Shown here in pieces: positions 9,428-18,187 of a stretch of 64,000 bases of DNA (positions are counted from its first letter, which is position 1; every line of letters begins with the position of its first letter). The notes beneath the pieces are model-generated. The model was given only the letters and a program-made list of their open reading frames with translations. It was not told where the DNA came from and did no database searches. The DNA is taken from assembly GCF_022230885.1 (NCBI RefSeq), contig NZ_JAKGCT010000002.1:124001-188000 (forward strand). Direction: 5' to 3'. A program made the translations under genes and the position numbers. Source of the stretch: Paenalcaligenes niemegkensis (lineage in GTDB: Bacteria > Pseudomonadota > Gammaproteobacteria > Burkholderiales > Burkholderiaceae_B).

Positions 9428-9761
9428 AATGAGGCCCTCCTTTAAAAAGGGGCTTGATAAAGAGTTGAGTCCTGAGATGTGTACGCTGATCACATAATTT
9501 AACACATTGCAGATGCAAGACCATCGTCGAAAGCCTTGCATACTGTAAGCGGACAGGAAGTCTTTAGTTGCTATTGGACACTCTTCTGTGAGTCCCCGAC
9601 CTTGATCAAACAGGCCTGCCGTGCAATAGTAACAACGAATTCCGGCGTCTAAACATGGAGATATGCTCTAAGACTGAAGGCGCACCATGGTTGAATCTCA
9701 ACGACGCCTCCCTCGCCAAATACGCAGCGATAATAAATTAAAGTATCGGGAGGCCATGCAC

Positions 9762-10802
9762 GTGAACGCCCCACAGTCCACATCGTTCTGCTACGAGTCT
9801 GCTGCTTTGTTATCTAAAGCAATCCAGCAAGAGGAAGCTCGTTGTCCCCGTACCCTGCTGCTTCAACTGATTGATCTCGCCCCCCTGCCCTTACCGGGTT
9901 CCGGATTCACACTAGAGCGTTGGCGCGCCCTGGCTAATATTGCGGGATACGACCTCAGCTGCGCTAAATTCTATGAAAGTCACGCTGACGCTTTGGCGAT
10001 ACTGCGTGAACTGGGTCATTCTCATCTGGTCTCTGACAAGGATATTTGGGCTGTGTGGTGCGCTGAGCCCCCTAATCGAAAAGTTCATATTTCTGCGCCT
10101 GCCCTACCAGGCTCCATGGTACAGATCGATGGGACAAAAGCCTGGTGTTCTGGCGCATCTCTAGTCGACCGTGCCCTGCTGAGTGCATGGGATACTAACA
10201 ACAAGCCCTGCCTGGTAGCCGCCGACATGAGTCAGGCTGAAATCAGGGTGACCAACGATGGGTGGAACGCAGTGGGTATGGCGGCTACCGCCAGCGTGGA
10301 CGTTGAGTTCAATGCAGCAATCGGGACAGTTGTCGGTACTTCCGGCAGTTATGTAGCCAGACCCGGATTTCATCACGGCGCAGCTGGCATTGCCGCATGC
10401 TGGTACGGGGCAGCCCAATCCATTGCTTCGCATGTCCATCAGCGCCTTAAGCAGCAGTCCAAAAACGAGCATGCCACGGCTCACCTGGGCGCAATGGATG
10501 TCGTCCTTTCTCAAGCAGCCTGCCTTCTTAGAGCCGCTGCAGCCGAAATAGACAAAAACCCCGAAGACTCATGCGAACTGGTCGTCAGACGAACGCGATT
10601 GGCGGTAGAGTCGGCCGCAGAAACTGTGCTTTACCGTACGCCCAGAGCACTAGGCGCGGGTCCCATGTGCAAAGATCGCCATTTGGCGCAGCAGCTAGCC
10701 GATCTTCCTGTATTCATCCGTCAAAGCCATGCCGAGCGCGACCAGGCGGCTCATGGGCACAGACTTCTGCACTTAGAGGAAGAAAGGCTATGGACTCTCT
10801 AA
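9762..10802 (+). CDS. acyl-CoA dehydrogenase-like protein, first gene of the PIG-L/methyltransferase/GT2 operon
   Basis: About 346 residues with the overall layout of acyl-CoA dehydrogenases: an alpha-helical N-terminus, a central beta domain (WAVWCAEPPN, AWCSGASLVDRALLSA) and a C-terminal four-helix region. The usual catalytic Glu and FAD-contact patterns are not obvious, so substrate and activity are uncertain. GGGAGG at 9748-9753 sits eight bases before a GTG at 9762, which I prefer; ATGs at 9687 and 9756 are alternatives. It overlaps the deacetylase gene by 13 bases, so the two are translationally coupled. Confidence 0.72.
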   Translation: MNAPQSTSFCYESAALLSKAIQQEEARCPRTLLLQLIDLAPLPLPGSGFTLERWRALANIAGYDLSCAKFYESHADALAILRELGHSHLVSDKDIWAVWCAEPPNRKVHISAPALPGSMVQIDGTKAWCSGASLVDRALLSAWDTNNKPCLVAADMSQAEIRVTNDGWNAVGMAATASVDVEFNAAIGTVVGTSGSYVARPGFHHGAAGIAACWYGAAQSIASHVHQRLKQQSKNEHATAHLGAMDVVLSQAACLLRAAAAEIDKNPEDSCELVVRRTRLAVESAAETVLYRTPRALGAGPMCKDRHLAQQLADLPVFIRQSHAERDQAAHGHRLLHLEEERLWTL

Positions 10803-11550
10803 CCCCGCCGCGAATGATTCAAGGCAGCGGAACTTCTGAACAGCACTGGCAAAACTGGTTCGGACAAAACTCCCTGCGACAGCAGGACCTGCTTGGCGTG
10901 GTCGGCGGCGGTAGCACCGCTCATATCGTCGCCCCCACCCAGATGACGAAGTACTGGGATGTGCGGGAATCATCCAGCAAATAAGCCGATCGGGGTGTGC
11001 GGTCTACATCTGGGCAGTCACAGATGGTGAAGCCAGTCATGCGGAATCGCCAAGCTGGACAAAAGAAGTGCTGGCCAAGGTGCGAACAAAGGAGAGTGAA
11101 CAGGCCTTGGCAATGCTCTGTTCTGCATACCGCCGCACTCGATTGGCTATTCCGGATGGAGCCGTCACACGGTATGAAGACGAACTAGGTTCTATATTGG
11201 CTGCCTCGTTCAATCCGGGCGATATCGTATTCGCCCCCTGGGATCTGGATGGGCATCCGGATCATGAAGCCGTCTCACGGGCCAGCCGGCGAGCAGCCGA
11301 TCTGAGACAATGCCGTTTCCTGGAGATTCCGATATGGGGGTGGCACTGGGCCGACCCATATATGGGCAACTTCCCCTTGCATCGTGCAGTCGCCATTATG
11401 CTCACCCCCGAAGAACAACGCGTCAAATATAAGGCGATACAGGCATTTCAGAGTCAATTGCAACCTGATCATGAAACCGGTAAACCGGCTATTTTGCCGG
11501 ACTATGCATTGGCCAGACTGCTACGTCCTTACGAGGTGCTATTACGATGA
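10790..11550 (+). CDS. PIG-L family N-acetylglucosaminyl-type deacetylase (frameshifted in this sequence)
   Basis: Reconstructed length about 253 residues. With one extra C in the run at 10932-10936 the frame reads VAPHPDDEVLGCAGIIQQ, the Zn-binding P-H-P-D-D-E motif of LmbE/PIG-L deacetylases. The C-terminal half has the second metal His region (WDLDGHPDHEAVSRASR). Without the base the frame stops at 10984. Likely role: N-deacetylation of an N-acetyl sugar or related conjugate. Its start overlaps the dehydrogenase gene and its stop overlaps the methyltransferase start (ATGA, 11547-11550). Confidence 0.8.
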
Positions 11551-12128
11551 CCGATTTTGAAACCCTTTACAGGCAGACCCCCGACCCGTGGTCAGTGAAA
11601 ACGGCTTGGTATGAGCGGCGTAAACGCTCGTTGCTGATGGCCTGTCTGCCCCGAGAGCGTTATCGCTATGCGCTCGAACTGGGCTGTGGCACAGGCGACA
11701 TCACCACGCTCCTGGCAAGCAGATGTAATGCTGTCTGTGCGGTGGATACGTCAGAAACAGCAGTAGGCCAGTGTCTCGAACGCCTGGCCAGCGATCATAT
11801 ATCAAATGCGAATGTACAGATGATGCACATTCCATCGTCCTGGCCTGAACTCACTGAACAGGCTGATCTGATTGTAGCCTCCGAACTCTTCTACTACTTT
11901 TGCGATTTGGAGCTCGACAAACTTCTGGCTCGCTGTCTGCAAACGCTGATACCTGGTGGAGACTGGCTGATGTGCCACTACACTGAGCAATTTCATGACC
12001 GCCGCCAGAATACCGAAAAAATGCACAATAGGGTTGATGAGCTTCCCGGCTTACATCATCTTGTTTCACATGGCGATGCCAGCTTCAGGCTGGATATCTG
12101 GAGAAAACTCGAACGAGGTGAAGCATGA
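11547..12128 (+). CDS. class I SAM-dependent methyltransferase, NodS-like
   Basis: A 193-residue protein with motif I ALELGCGTGDITTLLA (residues about 43-58), an acidic end of strand 2 (AVDTSE) and a ASELFYYF motif after strand 4. The DPWSVKTAWYERRKR opening is characteristic of NodS-type methyltransferases, which N-methylate a deacetylated amino sugar in nodulation factors. That fits its place directly after a PIG-L deacetylase. ATGA overlaps at both ends show tight translational coupling. Confidence 0.85.
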   Translation: MTDFETLYRQTPDPWSVKTAWYERRKRSLLMACLPRERYRYALELGCGTGDITTLLASRCNAVCAVDTSETAVGQCLERLASDHISNANVQMMHIPSSWPELTEQADLIVASELFYYFCDLELDKLLARCLQTLIPGGDWLMCHYTEQFHDRRQNTEKMHNRVDELPGLHHLVSHGDASFRLDIWRKLERGEA

Positions 12129-12784
12129 TCGGCATATGTATTCCTGCCCATAACGAAGAGCGCTATATCAACCTATGCCTCGCCTCTGTCATGAAGGCGG
12201 CTAACTGCGAAGCACTTGCCAAAGAAACGGTGCTTACTGTTGTGGTTCATGACGCCTGCACAGATGGTACAGCACTGTATACACAAGCCTGGCCGGTAAT
12301 TAACCTTAGCGTTGCCTATCACAACGTAGGATTGGCGCGTGCTGCAGGCGCCCGGTACCTGATTCAGGCCGGAGCGCGATGGCTGGCGTTTACGGATGCG
12401 GATACGGTGGTCTCCGAAGCCTGGCTTTTCCACCAGCTCTCCCTGCGTGCCCAGGTGGTATGCGGCACCGTAGAGGTCAGTGACTGGTCCTGCCATGGCG
12501 ATCAAGCCGAACTGGCACGCAATTCATTTCTGGCTCAATACACAGACGCGGACGGCCATCGACACGTGCATGGCGCTAATCTGGGCATAGACGCTACGGT
12601 CTATGAGCAGATAGGAGGCTTTGAAGCTTTGGCATGCAGCGAAGACCAGGCCCTGGTCGATAAGCTCGTACATTCTGGCGCCTCTATTGCCTGGACAGCC
12701 CTGCCTCGCGTGACCACCAGCGCCCGACCCTTTTCTCGAATAGAAGGCGGCTTTGCCACTACGCTTCGCCGGGCTTATCGCTAA
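12125..12784 (+). CDS. family 2 glycosyltransferase
   Basis: A 219-residue GT-A fold transferase. IGICIPAHNEERYINLCLASV opens the nucleotide-sugar domain, VVHDACTDGTA is the first acidic motif, FTDADTVVSEAWL the D-x-D metal site, and GGFEAL-CSEDQALVDKL the acceptor-side E-D motif. It has no membrane helices and is shorter than many GT2 enzymes. It ends the four-gene operon; the set suggests synthesis of a modified amino-sugar conjugate. Confidence 0.87.
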   Translation: MIGICIPAHNEERYINLCLASVMKAANCEALAKETVLTVVVHDACTDGTALYTQAWPVINLSVAYHNVGLARAAGARYLIQAGARWLAFTDADTVVSEAWLFHQLSLRAQVVCGTVEVSDWSCHGDQAELARNSFLAQYTDADGHRHVHGANLGIDATVYEQIGGFEALACSEDQALVDKLVHSGASIAWTALPRVTTSARPFSRIEGGFATTLRRAYR

Positions 12785-12972
12785 GACTCTGAGGCAAACG
12801 GAAAAAACACGCCTAAGTATGTGTCTTTTAGACTTAACAAAACACAACAATGTCCAATAGTCTTTTAAGGTTAAGCTCTAAGGTTCTTTAAGCAGGCGAG
12901 TAACAAAATAATTGCAAAAAACACTATTTGGCACGGCAAGCCGATGCGTCAGCGCACTGGAGATTAGCGCTC

Positions 12973-14259
12973 ATGCCTAACGCTGAGATCTGGCTGGCAT
13001 TAAGCCACCCCTTGGTTGTTGCGCTACTGGGCAGCGCCCTCCTGCTCATCTGGTACAGCGATATAAGCCGTCCCCGTTATATGCTTTATCTTGGCGTTGC
13101 CTATCTGGCCTACAGCGTAGCAGTAACTTTGCAGATAACCGGTATTCCATCCATACAGGCAATCAATGTAATGCTCACCGGGCCCCTGTACATGGTGGCT
13201 GTGATTCTGCTTACTCATGGGTTAATTGCGCTATCAGGGCGCCCCTACCCTTATTGGTTTCCGATCGTGGTTGTCAGCCTGATGCTGGTAAGCCGACTCT
13301 ATTTTGTACTGTTTGACGATAATACCCAGCTGCGCTTTTATCTGCTACATGCTGCTGTCACTATGATTCTTCTTCATGGCTCGGTCCTGGCTCGTCATTT
13401 GCTCAAAGGCCGTTCTTCCGAAAAAGTGCTTTATTTATCATTTCTGCTGTTGGCGTTAAGCAATACGCCACGCACCTTGCTAGCACTCACACGTCCGGCT
13501 CACAGCTATGGCTTTGACTCAAGTAGTTACTGGCTGATCACCCAACTATCCATCTATGTTTTTGCGATTGCCTTTGGCCTTTCCCTGATTCTGACGATCA
13601 TGCAAAAACGCATTATTACCCACAGGGTTTTAAGCGAGACTGACTCTTTGACCGGCCTGCGTAACCGACGAGGGTTTTTCGACACCGCTGCGCGTATGAC
13701 AAGCAGTGTCGATTACTACACTATTCTTGCCGCCGATATTGATCGTTTCAAGGCGGTTAACGATAGCTATGGACATGCCATCGGCGATGCCGTCCTGATT
13801 GAAACCGCAGCCGTAATTAAAAAAAGCATAAGACCGGGTGACGTTTCAGGTCGTATCGGAGGCGAAGAGTTCGCTATTTTCTTGCCGGATACCTCGCTGG
13901 AAGATGGCCACAGGGTGGCTGAGCGACTGCGCAAAAACTTCGAGGAGTTTATTTTCCTTGAAGACCAAATAGACCTCAAATGCACCATTAGTCTGGGCGC
14001 TGCCACATTTAACAGTGCGACCCCTATCGCTGACGCCCTGCTAAGCGCTGACAGGCTGCTCTACCAGGTCAAGGCTGAAGGGAGAAACCGCGTGGTCAGT
14101 GCTTCCCCTAATCCTGCCTTGATTGAGTACCCGTCAGGTTTTTTAAGGCACCTTATTGCTAAGAGCCATTGGTGCCGGATAAAACAAATGTGCCGACAGC
14201 AAGCACACTGTCGCCAACTTGCTGGTAAAAAGCTCGTCGTGACTCTACGCGCTTTGTAA
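12973..14259 (+). CDS. membrane-bound diguanylate cyclase (GGDEF)
   Basis: About 428 residues. Six or seven hydrophobic helices (residues about 10-215) form an integral-membrane sensor, followed by a GGDEF domain with SETDSLTGLRNRRGFF, ADIDRFKAVNDSYGHAIGD and an intact GGEEF active site. It should make cyclic di-GMP. An RxxD-type inhibitory site is not evident upstream of GGEEF (RPGDVSGRIGGEEF contains R-P-G-D, which may qualify). The ATG at 12973 has GGAG upstream; the longer frame starts at a TTG. The last about 100 bases overlap the convergent Cache gene. This may reflect a missing base in the T6 run at 14139-14144: with T7 the frame would stop at about 14159, with T5 at about 14145. Confidence 0.9.
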   Translation: MPNAEIWLALSHPLVVALLGSALLLIWYSDISRPRYMLYLGVAYLAYSVAVTLQITGIPSIQAINVMLTGPLYMVAVILLTHGLIALSGRPYPYWFPIVVVSLMLVSRLYFVLFDDNTQLRFYLLHAAVTMILLHGSVLARHLLKGRSSEKVLYLSFLLLALSNTPRTLLALTRPAHSYGFDSSSYWLITQLSIYVFAIAFGLSLILTIMQKRIITHRVLSETDSLTGLRNRRGFFDTAARMTSSVDYYTILAADIDRFKAVNDSYGHAIGDAVLIETAAVIKKSIRPGDVSGRIGGEEFAIFLPDTSLEDGHRVAERLRKNFEEFIFLEDQIDLKCTISLGAATFNSATPIADALLSADRLLYQVKAEGRNRVVSASPNPALIEYPSGFLRHLIAKSHWCRIKQMCRQQAHCRQLAGKKLVVTLRAL

Positions 14260-15103
14260 CGGGGCTAAACCATTGATAATCGATTTGCTGAATATTATTC
14301 GGACTGGCTGTATCGAGTATTTCGGCCAAAAAAGGCTTGCCCTGAATATCGGTGACATGGTCCAGCGGCTGGTCATTTAAGCTTGGAGTCACAGGCGTCC
14401 AGAGCACAGTTCGCTCGGCCTTATCCAGAACAAAGACGTATTGGTCAGGATTTCTAAAGCCGCTTTGCTTATTGCGGAACTTGCGTAAAGCCAACACCGG
14501 ATTTTTAAAGTACTCACTGACCGCGACGTCCAGCAGGTCCTTTGCACTTTCCTCAGTTGAGAATCCAGGAAAATACCCTGCTGCAATGACTATATTATCA
14601 ACCACACGAAAATAGCTAATCTTGGAGTCCGCCCCTGCGTCGGCTGGATTAAACCAAAGATACTCTACCTTTCCCTCGTTCGCCGTTTTTGCACTATCCA
14701 GCATCTGCTTGAAAAATGGATGACCTTCTTCATCAGTCAGATCCAAAACATTTTGCCCAATCAATGCCGCTGACCACCCTCCGCTTGATAACAGCACACC
14801 GCCGCGACTCAGACTAAACAAATACAACTCATTGTCAGTAAAGCCGGGATCGCTATTGAAATCGTTGACCCCAGTGATTCCGTTTTTCTGTATATGCTCT
14901 ACCGCGGTATCAAGCAAGCTATGTACGCGCTTCTCTATTGCCAAAGTGTCACTGAGAACAGTGTCTCTTTGCTGGTTCCTGGCTTGACTTTCGCCAGCAG
15001 AAACCCCGCCGGCCAAAAGAGCGGAACTCAATAGACCGAAAACCAAGCCACGCGCCAATAAGCCGGAATACAATCTGCGCGTATTTTTTCTTGTATTTTG
15101 CAT
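14159..15103 (-). CDS. periplasmic protein with two tandem single-Cache domains, in the taurine TRAP operon
   Basis: A 314-residue exported protein. The basic N-terminus and hydrophobic stretch (ARGLVFGLLSSALLAGGVSAGE) form a signal peptide. Two repeats of the sCache_2 pattern follow: residues about 50-175 (ELYLFSLSRGGVLLSSGG, GKVEYLWFNP, VDNIVIAAGYFPG) and about 185-310 (QYVFVLDKAERTVLW, QIDYQWFSP, VGDSVLAVGTFVL). There is no membrane anchor after the domains and no output domain, so it should be a soluble ligand-binding protein. It starts two bases after the TRAP large subunit stop and is thus the last gene of the leftward operon. The ligand may be the transported sulfonate; that is inference. 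Confidence 0.8.
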   Translation of the reverse strand: MQNTRKNTRRLYSGLLARGLVFGLLSSALLAGGVSAGESQARNQQRDTVLSDTLAIEKRVHSLLDTAVEHIQKNGITGVNDFNSDPGFTDNELYLFSLSRGGVLLSSGGWSAALIGQNVLDLTDEEGHPFFKQMLDSAKTANEGKVEYLWFNPADAGADSKISYFRVVDNIVIAAGYFPGFSTEESAKDLLDVAVSEYFKNPVLALRKFRNKQSGFRNPDQYVFVLDKAERTVLWTPVTPSLNDQPLDHVTDIQGKPFLAEILDTASPNNIQQIDYQWFSPVTKRVESRRAFYQQVGDSVLAVGTFVLSGTNGS

Positions 15104-15105
15104 AA

Positions 15106-16445
15106 TTAATATCCCATTAACTCAGGCAGCCACAATGCTAAGCCTGGGAAAAATGCGATGATGAAAATTGCCGATACCAAGATCAATACAAACGGCAACG
15201 ATTTCATCACAATTTGCTCAACCGTTGCTCCACCGATTCCCGACGCAACAAATATATTTTCTCCCAAAGGCGGTGTAATGAAACCAACGGATAAGGTACA
15301 AATAACTACAATACCTACATGCGTTGGATCTATGCCCAGCATATAAGTTATAGGTAACAGAACGGGCACCAGAATCATAATGGCAGCTAGAGTTTCCATG
15401 AACATGCCGACGAACAAAAGGAATAAAATCAGAATTGTCCAGATAATGTAAATATTATCCGTCCAGCTAATGATTGATTCTGCCAGCATCGCTGGTATGC
15501 GTTGCTCGACCAGCAAACGGCCAAAGACAGTAGCAGCGAATAGAATTAGCAGTACTCGTCCAGAAAGCCAAGTGGTCGTTCTCAAAGAAAAGAAGATTTT
15601 CTTGAAGTTTAATTCTCTATGTACAAATATGCCTATAAATAGAGTATAGAAAATAGCTACCACGGCCGACTCGGTAGGCGTAAAAAATCCAGCATAAATA
15701 CCGCCTAAAATCAGTACTGGTGCCAGAATTGACCAAAACCCACGACGCACTGATACCCAGACCAGGCTTTTATTCCACCCGTCTTCCATACCTTTGTAAT
15801 TCTTTTTCTTGGAAATAATATAGTTCATTACCAGTAGGCTTCCGGCCACAATACACCCGGGAATGACGCCTGCAATAAACAGCTTCGATATGGAAACCGA
15901 GGAAAATGGCCCATGCATGCTGATCGCTTCGGGCGGCGGTCTTAGCCCTAGAGCAGATATCCCAAAGATAACCAAGGGAATTGAGGGTGGTGTAATGATC
16001 CCTAGCCCACCCGCCGATGCAGTCACTGCCGACGCATAACTAAGATCATAATTACGCTTAGTCATTGCCGGAATCATCAGCATTCCGACCGCCGCCGTTG
16101 TCGCTGGACCAGAACCTGATATTGCGCTAAAAAACAGGCAAGCCAGAATCGTCGCTGCACCCATTCCCCCGTGATAGGACCTGCCAGGCTTTCAGCAATA
16201 TCTACCAGTCGCCTGGAGATCCCTGCTGCCTCCATAAGAGCACCTGCCAAAATAAAGGCTGGTAGCGCCATCAGTGGAAAACTTCCCACCGACGTAAAGG
16301 CAATTTGTACAAAAGAAATTGGGTTCTTGCCTAACACCAGAAAAGCAGCCATGGCGGCACCAGCAAGTGACACCGTAATAGGCGCTCCGATCAAGAGCAA
16401 TATAATAAAACCGCCAAATAACAGACCGACTATTTGCTGTTCCAT
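15106..16445 (-). CDS. tauM: TRAP transporter large permease, taurine locus (frameshifted in this sequence)
   Basis: DctM-type subunit of about 446 residues with 12 or so helices that forms the sodium-driven translocation channel. The N-terminal part (16445 to about 16170) and the C-terminal part join if the C5 run at 16166-16170 has a sixth C, giving AGPITGGMGAATILACLFF, a DctM hallmark. SGSGPATTAAVGMLMIPAM and TLSVGFITPPLGENIFVASG are further family motifs. It follows the small permease by two bases. The name tauM rests on its position beside tauXY and xsc. Confidence 0.82.
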
Positions 16446-16447
16446 TT

Positions 16448-17014
16448 TTATGCTCCTTTAGCCATACTGGTTTTTATTATTTTGGTTGTTTTTTTTATTT
16501 TTTCCAGCTCCAGACTTTCAGGATCAATAATTTCAACGGATTTAAACCAAATCAGATAGTTATTCCATAAGATTCTCAATGACATGAGAAAAAATGAAAT
16601 AGGCAAAACCATAAAAAAGTATTTCATTGGAATGCCTGTAGTCTGAGATTTCCAAAACAAATTCATACGATTAAAAACAAAATCGTAACTTAACCAAGAA
16701 AAATAAAGGTTAAAGATCACCCAAACAAGATCAGCAAATGTTTCTGAGACTTTTTTTACAATAGGCGGAAAAAAACCAAACTGAAAAGTAACCCGATTAT
16801 GAGCAGACATCTTCGCTGCAACTACGGCTCCTAAATAGGCGAACCACACAAACATATAGGTAGCAACTTCATCTCCCCAAGGAATTGAATAGGAGAAAAA
16901 TTGCCGCACTATAATTTGTGCAAATAACAAAATAACAAAGGAGCTAAGTAGCAAACCACATACATACTCTTCAATATGATTAAGCAGGTGCAACAACACC
17001 TTTTTGATTGACAT
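16448..17014 (-). CDS. tauL: TRAP transporter small permease, taurine locus
   Basis: DctQ-type subunit, 188 residues, four hydrophobic helices. The WGDEVATYMFVWFAYLGAVVA segment is the typical DctQ signature. The start at 17014 follows GGAGGCCTCT; the longer frame at 17050 has no ribosome site. It pairs with the large permease and the binding protein upstream. It is more AT-rich than its neighbours by eye. Gene name by context. Confidence 0.88.
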   Translation of the reverse strand: MSIKKVLLHLLNHIEEYVCGLLLSSFVILLFAQIIVRQFFSYSIPWGDEVATYMFVWFAYLGAVVAAKMSAHNRVTFQFGFFPPIVKKVSETFADLVWVIFNLYFSWLSYDFVFNRMNLFWKSQTTGIPMKYFFMVLPISFFLMSLRILWNNYLIWFKSVEIIDPESLELEKIKKTTKIIKTSMAKGA

Positions 17015-17111
17015 AGAGGCCTCCGCAAACATTTGCCAGACGAGCGTCATATCTCCTCTCTGACTCCTGCCTCGGGCAAGAGTCAGACAGAGGAAAACAG
17101 GTGTTGAAAGA

Positions 17112-18107
17112 TTAACGGCCTAAAGAAGCCAAGATTTTATCCAGCCTTTCTTTACCACCAATAGCATCGTAGAACGCAGGCCAGACTTTGGCAGTTGCGG
17201 CTTCTATCCACTCTTTCTCATCGTCTGCAGGGTCACTGATTTCCATTCCAGCAGCCACTAACTCATCTTTAATTCGATTTTCAGTCTCCGCCAAATAGGC
17301 GTAGCTGTGCTCAGTTGCCTCCATGCCCGCATCGAGAATGGCTTGCTGTAACTCTGGCGTTTGCTGTTGAAAAATCGACTCGCTAACAACAAGTGGCTCT
17401 AAAGAAAATAAATAACGAATATTGGTGACGTATTTCTGCACCTCCTCAAATTTCATCGCGGAAATAGTGATGTAAGGGTTGTCTTGCCCATCCGCTACTT
17501 GCTGTTGCAGCGCCGTAAATGTTTCAGTCCACGCCAAAGGACTCGGATTAAGACCCCAAGAGTTATAGGTCGCAATCATCAGCTCATTTCTGGGCACGCG
17601 AATCACCAAGCCCTTTAAGTCGGCCAATGTCTTTACGGGACGCTTGGAATTTGTCAGCACACGAAAACCCGAGTATGACCAGCCGACAATTCGTACGCCT
17701 GCATCACGTATCGTATTTTCGGTTAGCTCTTTACCCACTTCTCCCAGCGTCAGTTGCTTGGCTTCTTCTGCACTTTGAATCACATAAGGAAGTGTCAGCA
17801 CCGCCACGCTGGGCGAAAAAGGCGTGACGTTGTTGATCGCTAAAATAGAAAAGTCCAACAAGCCCATTGCGGCGTCATTTACCGTGTCCTGCTCATCACC
17901 TAGCTGGCTGTTGGGAAACAAGTCTACTTTCACGTTACCGTCTGTTTTCTTGTTCAGACTCGCTGCGAACGCTTTGCCCAGTTCATGCTGCGTGCCGCCA
18001 GCGGCATCGCCAATTGCGACTTTAAATGTGGTTGCGCTTACCACCCCCGCAACAAATAAACTGGCTGCCAACACCACGGAACCCTTGAGTAAGGTTTTAA
18101 GTTTCAT
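17112..18107 (-). CDS. tauK: TRAP transporter substrate-binding protein, probable taurine binder
   Basis: DctP-type periplasmic binding protein, 331 residues. A clear signal peptide ends near VVSATTF. The core carries FKVAIGDAAGGTQHELGKAF, the KTLADLKGLVIRVPRNE ligand-Arg motif (the Arg of R-V-P binds the acidic group) and VADGQDNPYI. The start follows GGTGGAGACTAGAA. Its place directly downstream of tauY/tauX and xsc supports taurine as ligand. Confidence 0.87.
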   Translation of the reverse strand: MKLKTLLKGSVVLAASLFVAGVVSATTFKVAIGDAAGGTQHELGKAFAASLNKKTDGNVKVDLFPNSQLGDEQDTVNDAAMGLLDFSILAINNVTPFSPSVAVLTLPYVIQSAEEAKQLTLGEVGKELTENTIRDAGVRIVGWSYSGFRVLTNSKRPVKTLADLKGLVIRVPRNELMIATYNSWGLNPSPLAWTETFTALQQQVADGQDNPYITISAMKFEEVQKYVTNIRYLFSLEPLVVSESIFQQQTPELQQAILDAGMEATEHSYAYLAETENRIKDELVAAGMEISDPADDEKEWIEAATAKVWPAFYDAIGGKERLDKILASLGR

Positions 18108-18187
18108 TTCTAGTCTCCACCCTCTTTAAGAGGTTTAGTTATTGACCTAACAAATACCAGACGACAACAAACTGATGCCTGTCTGCT

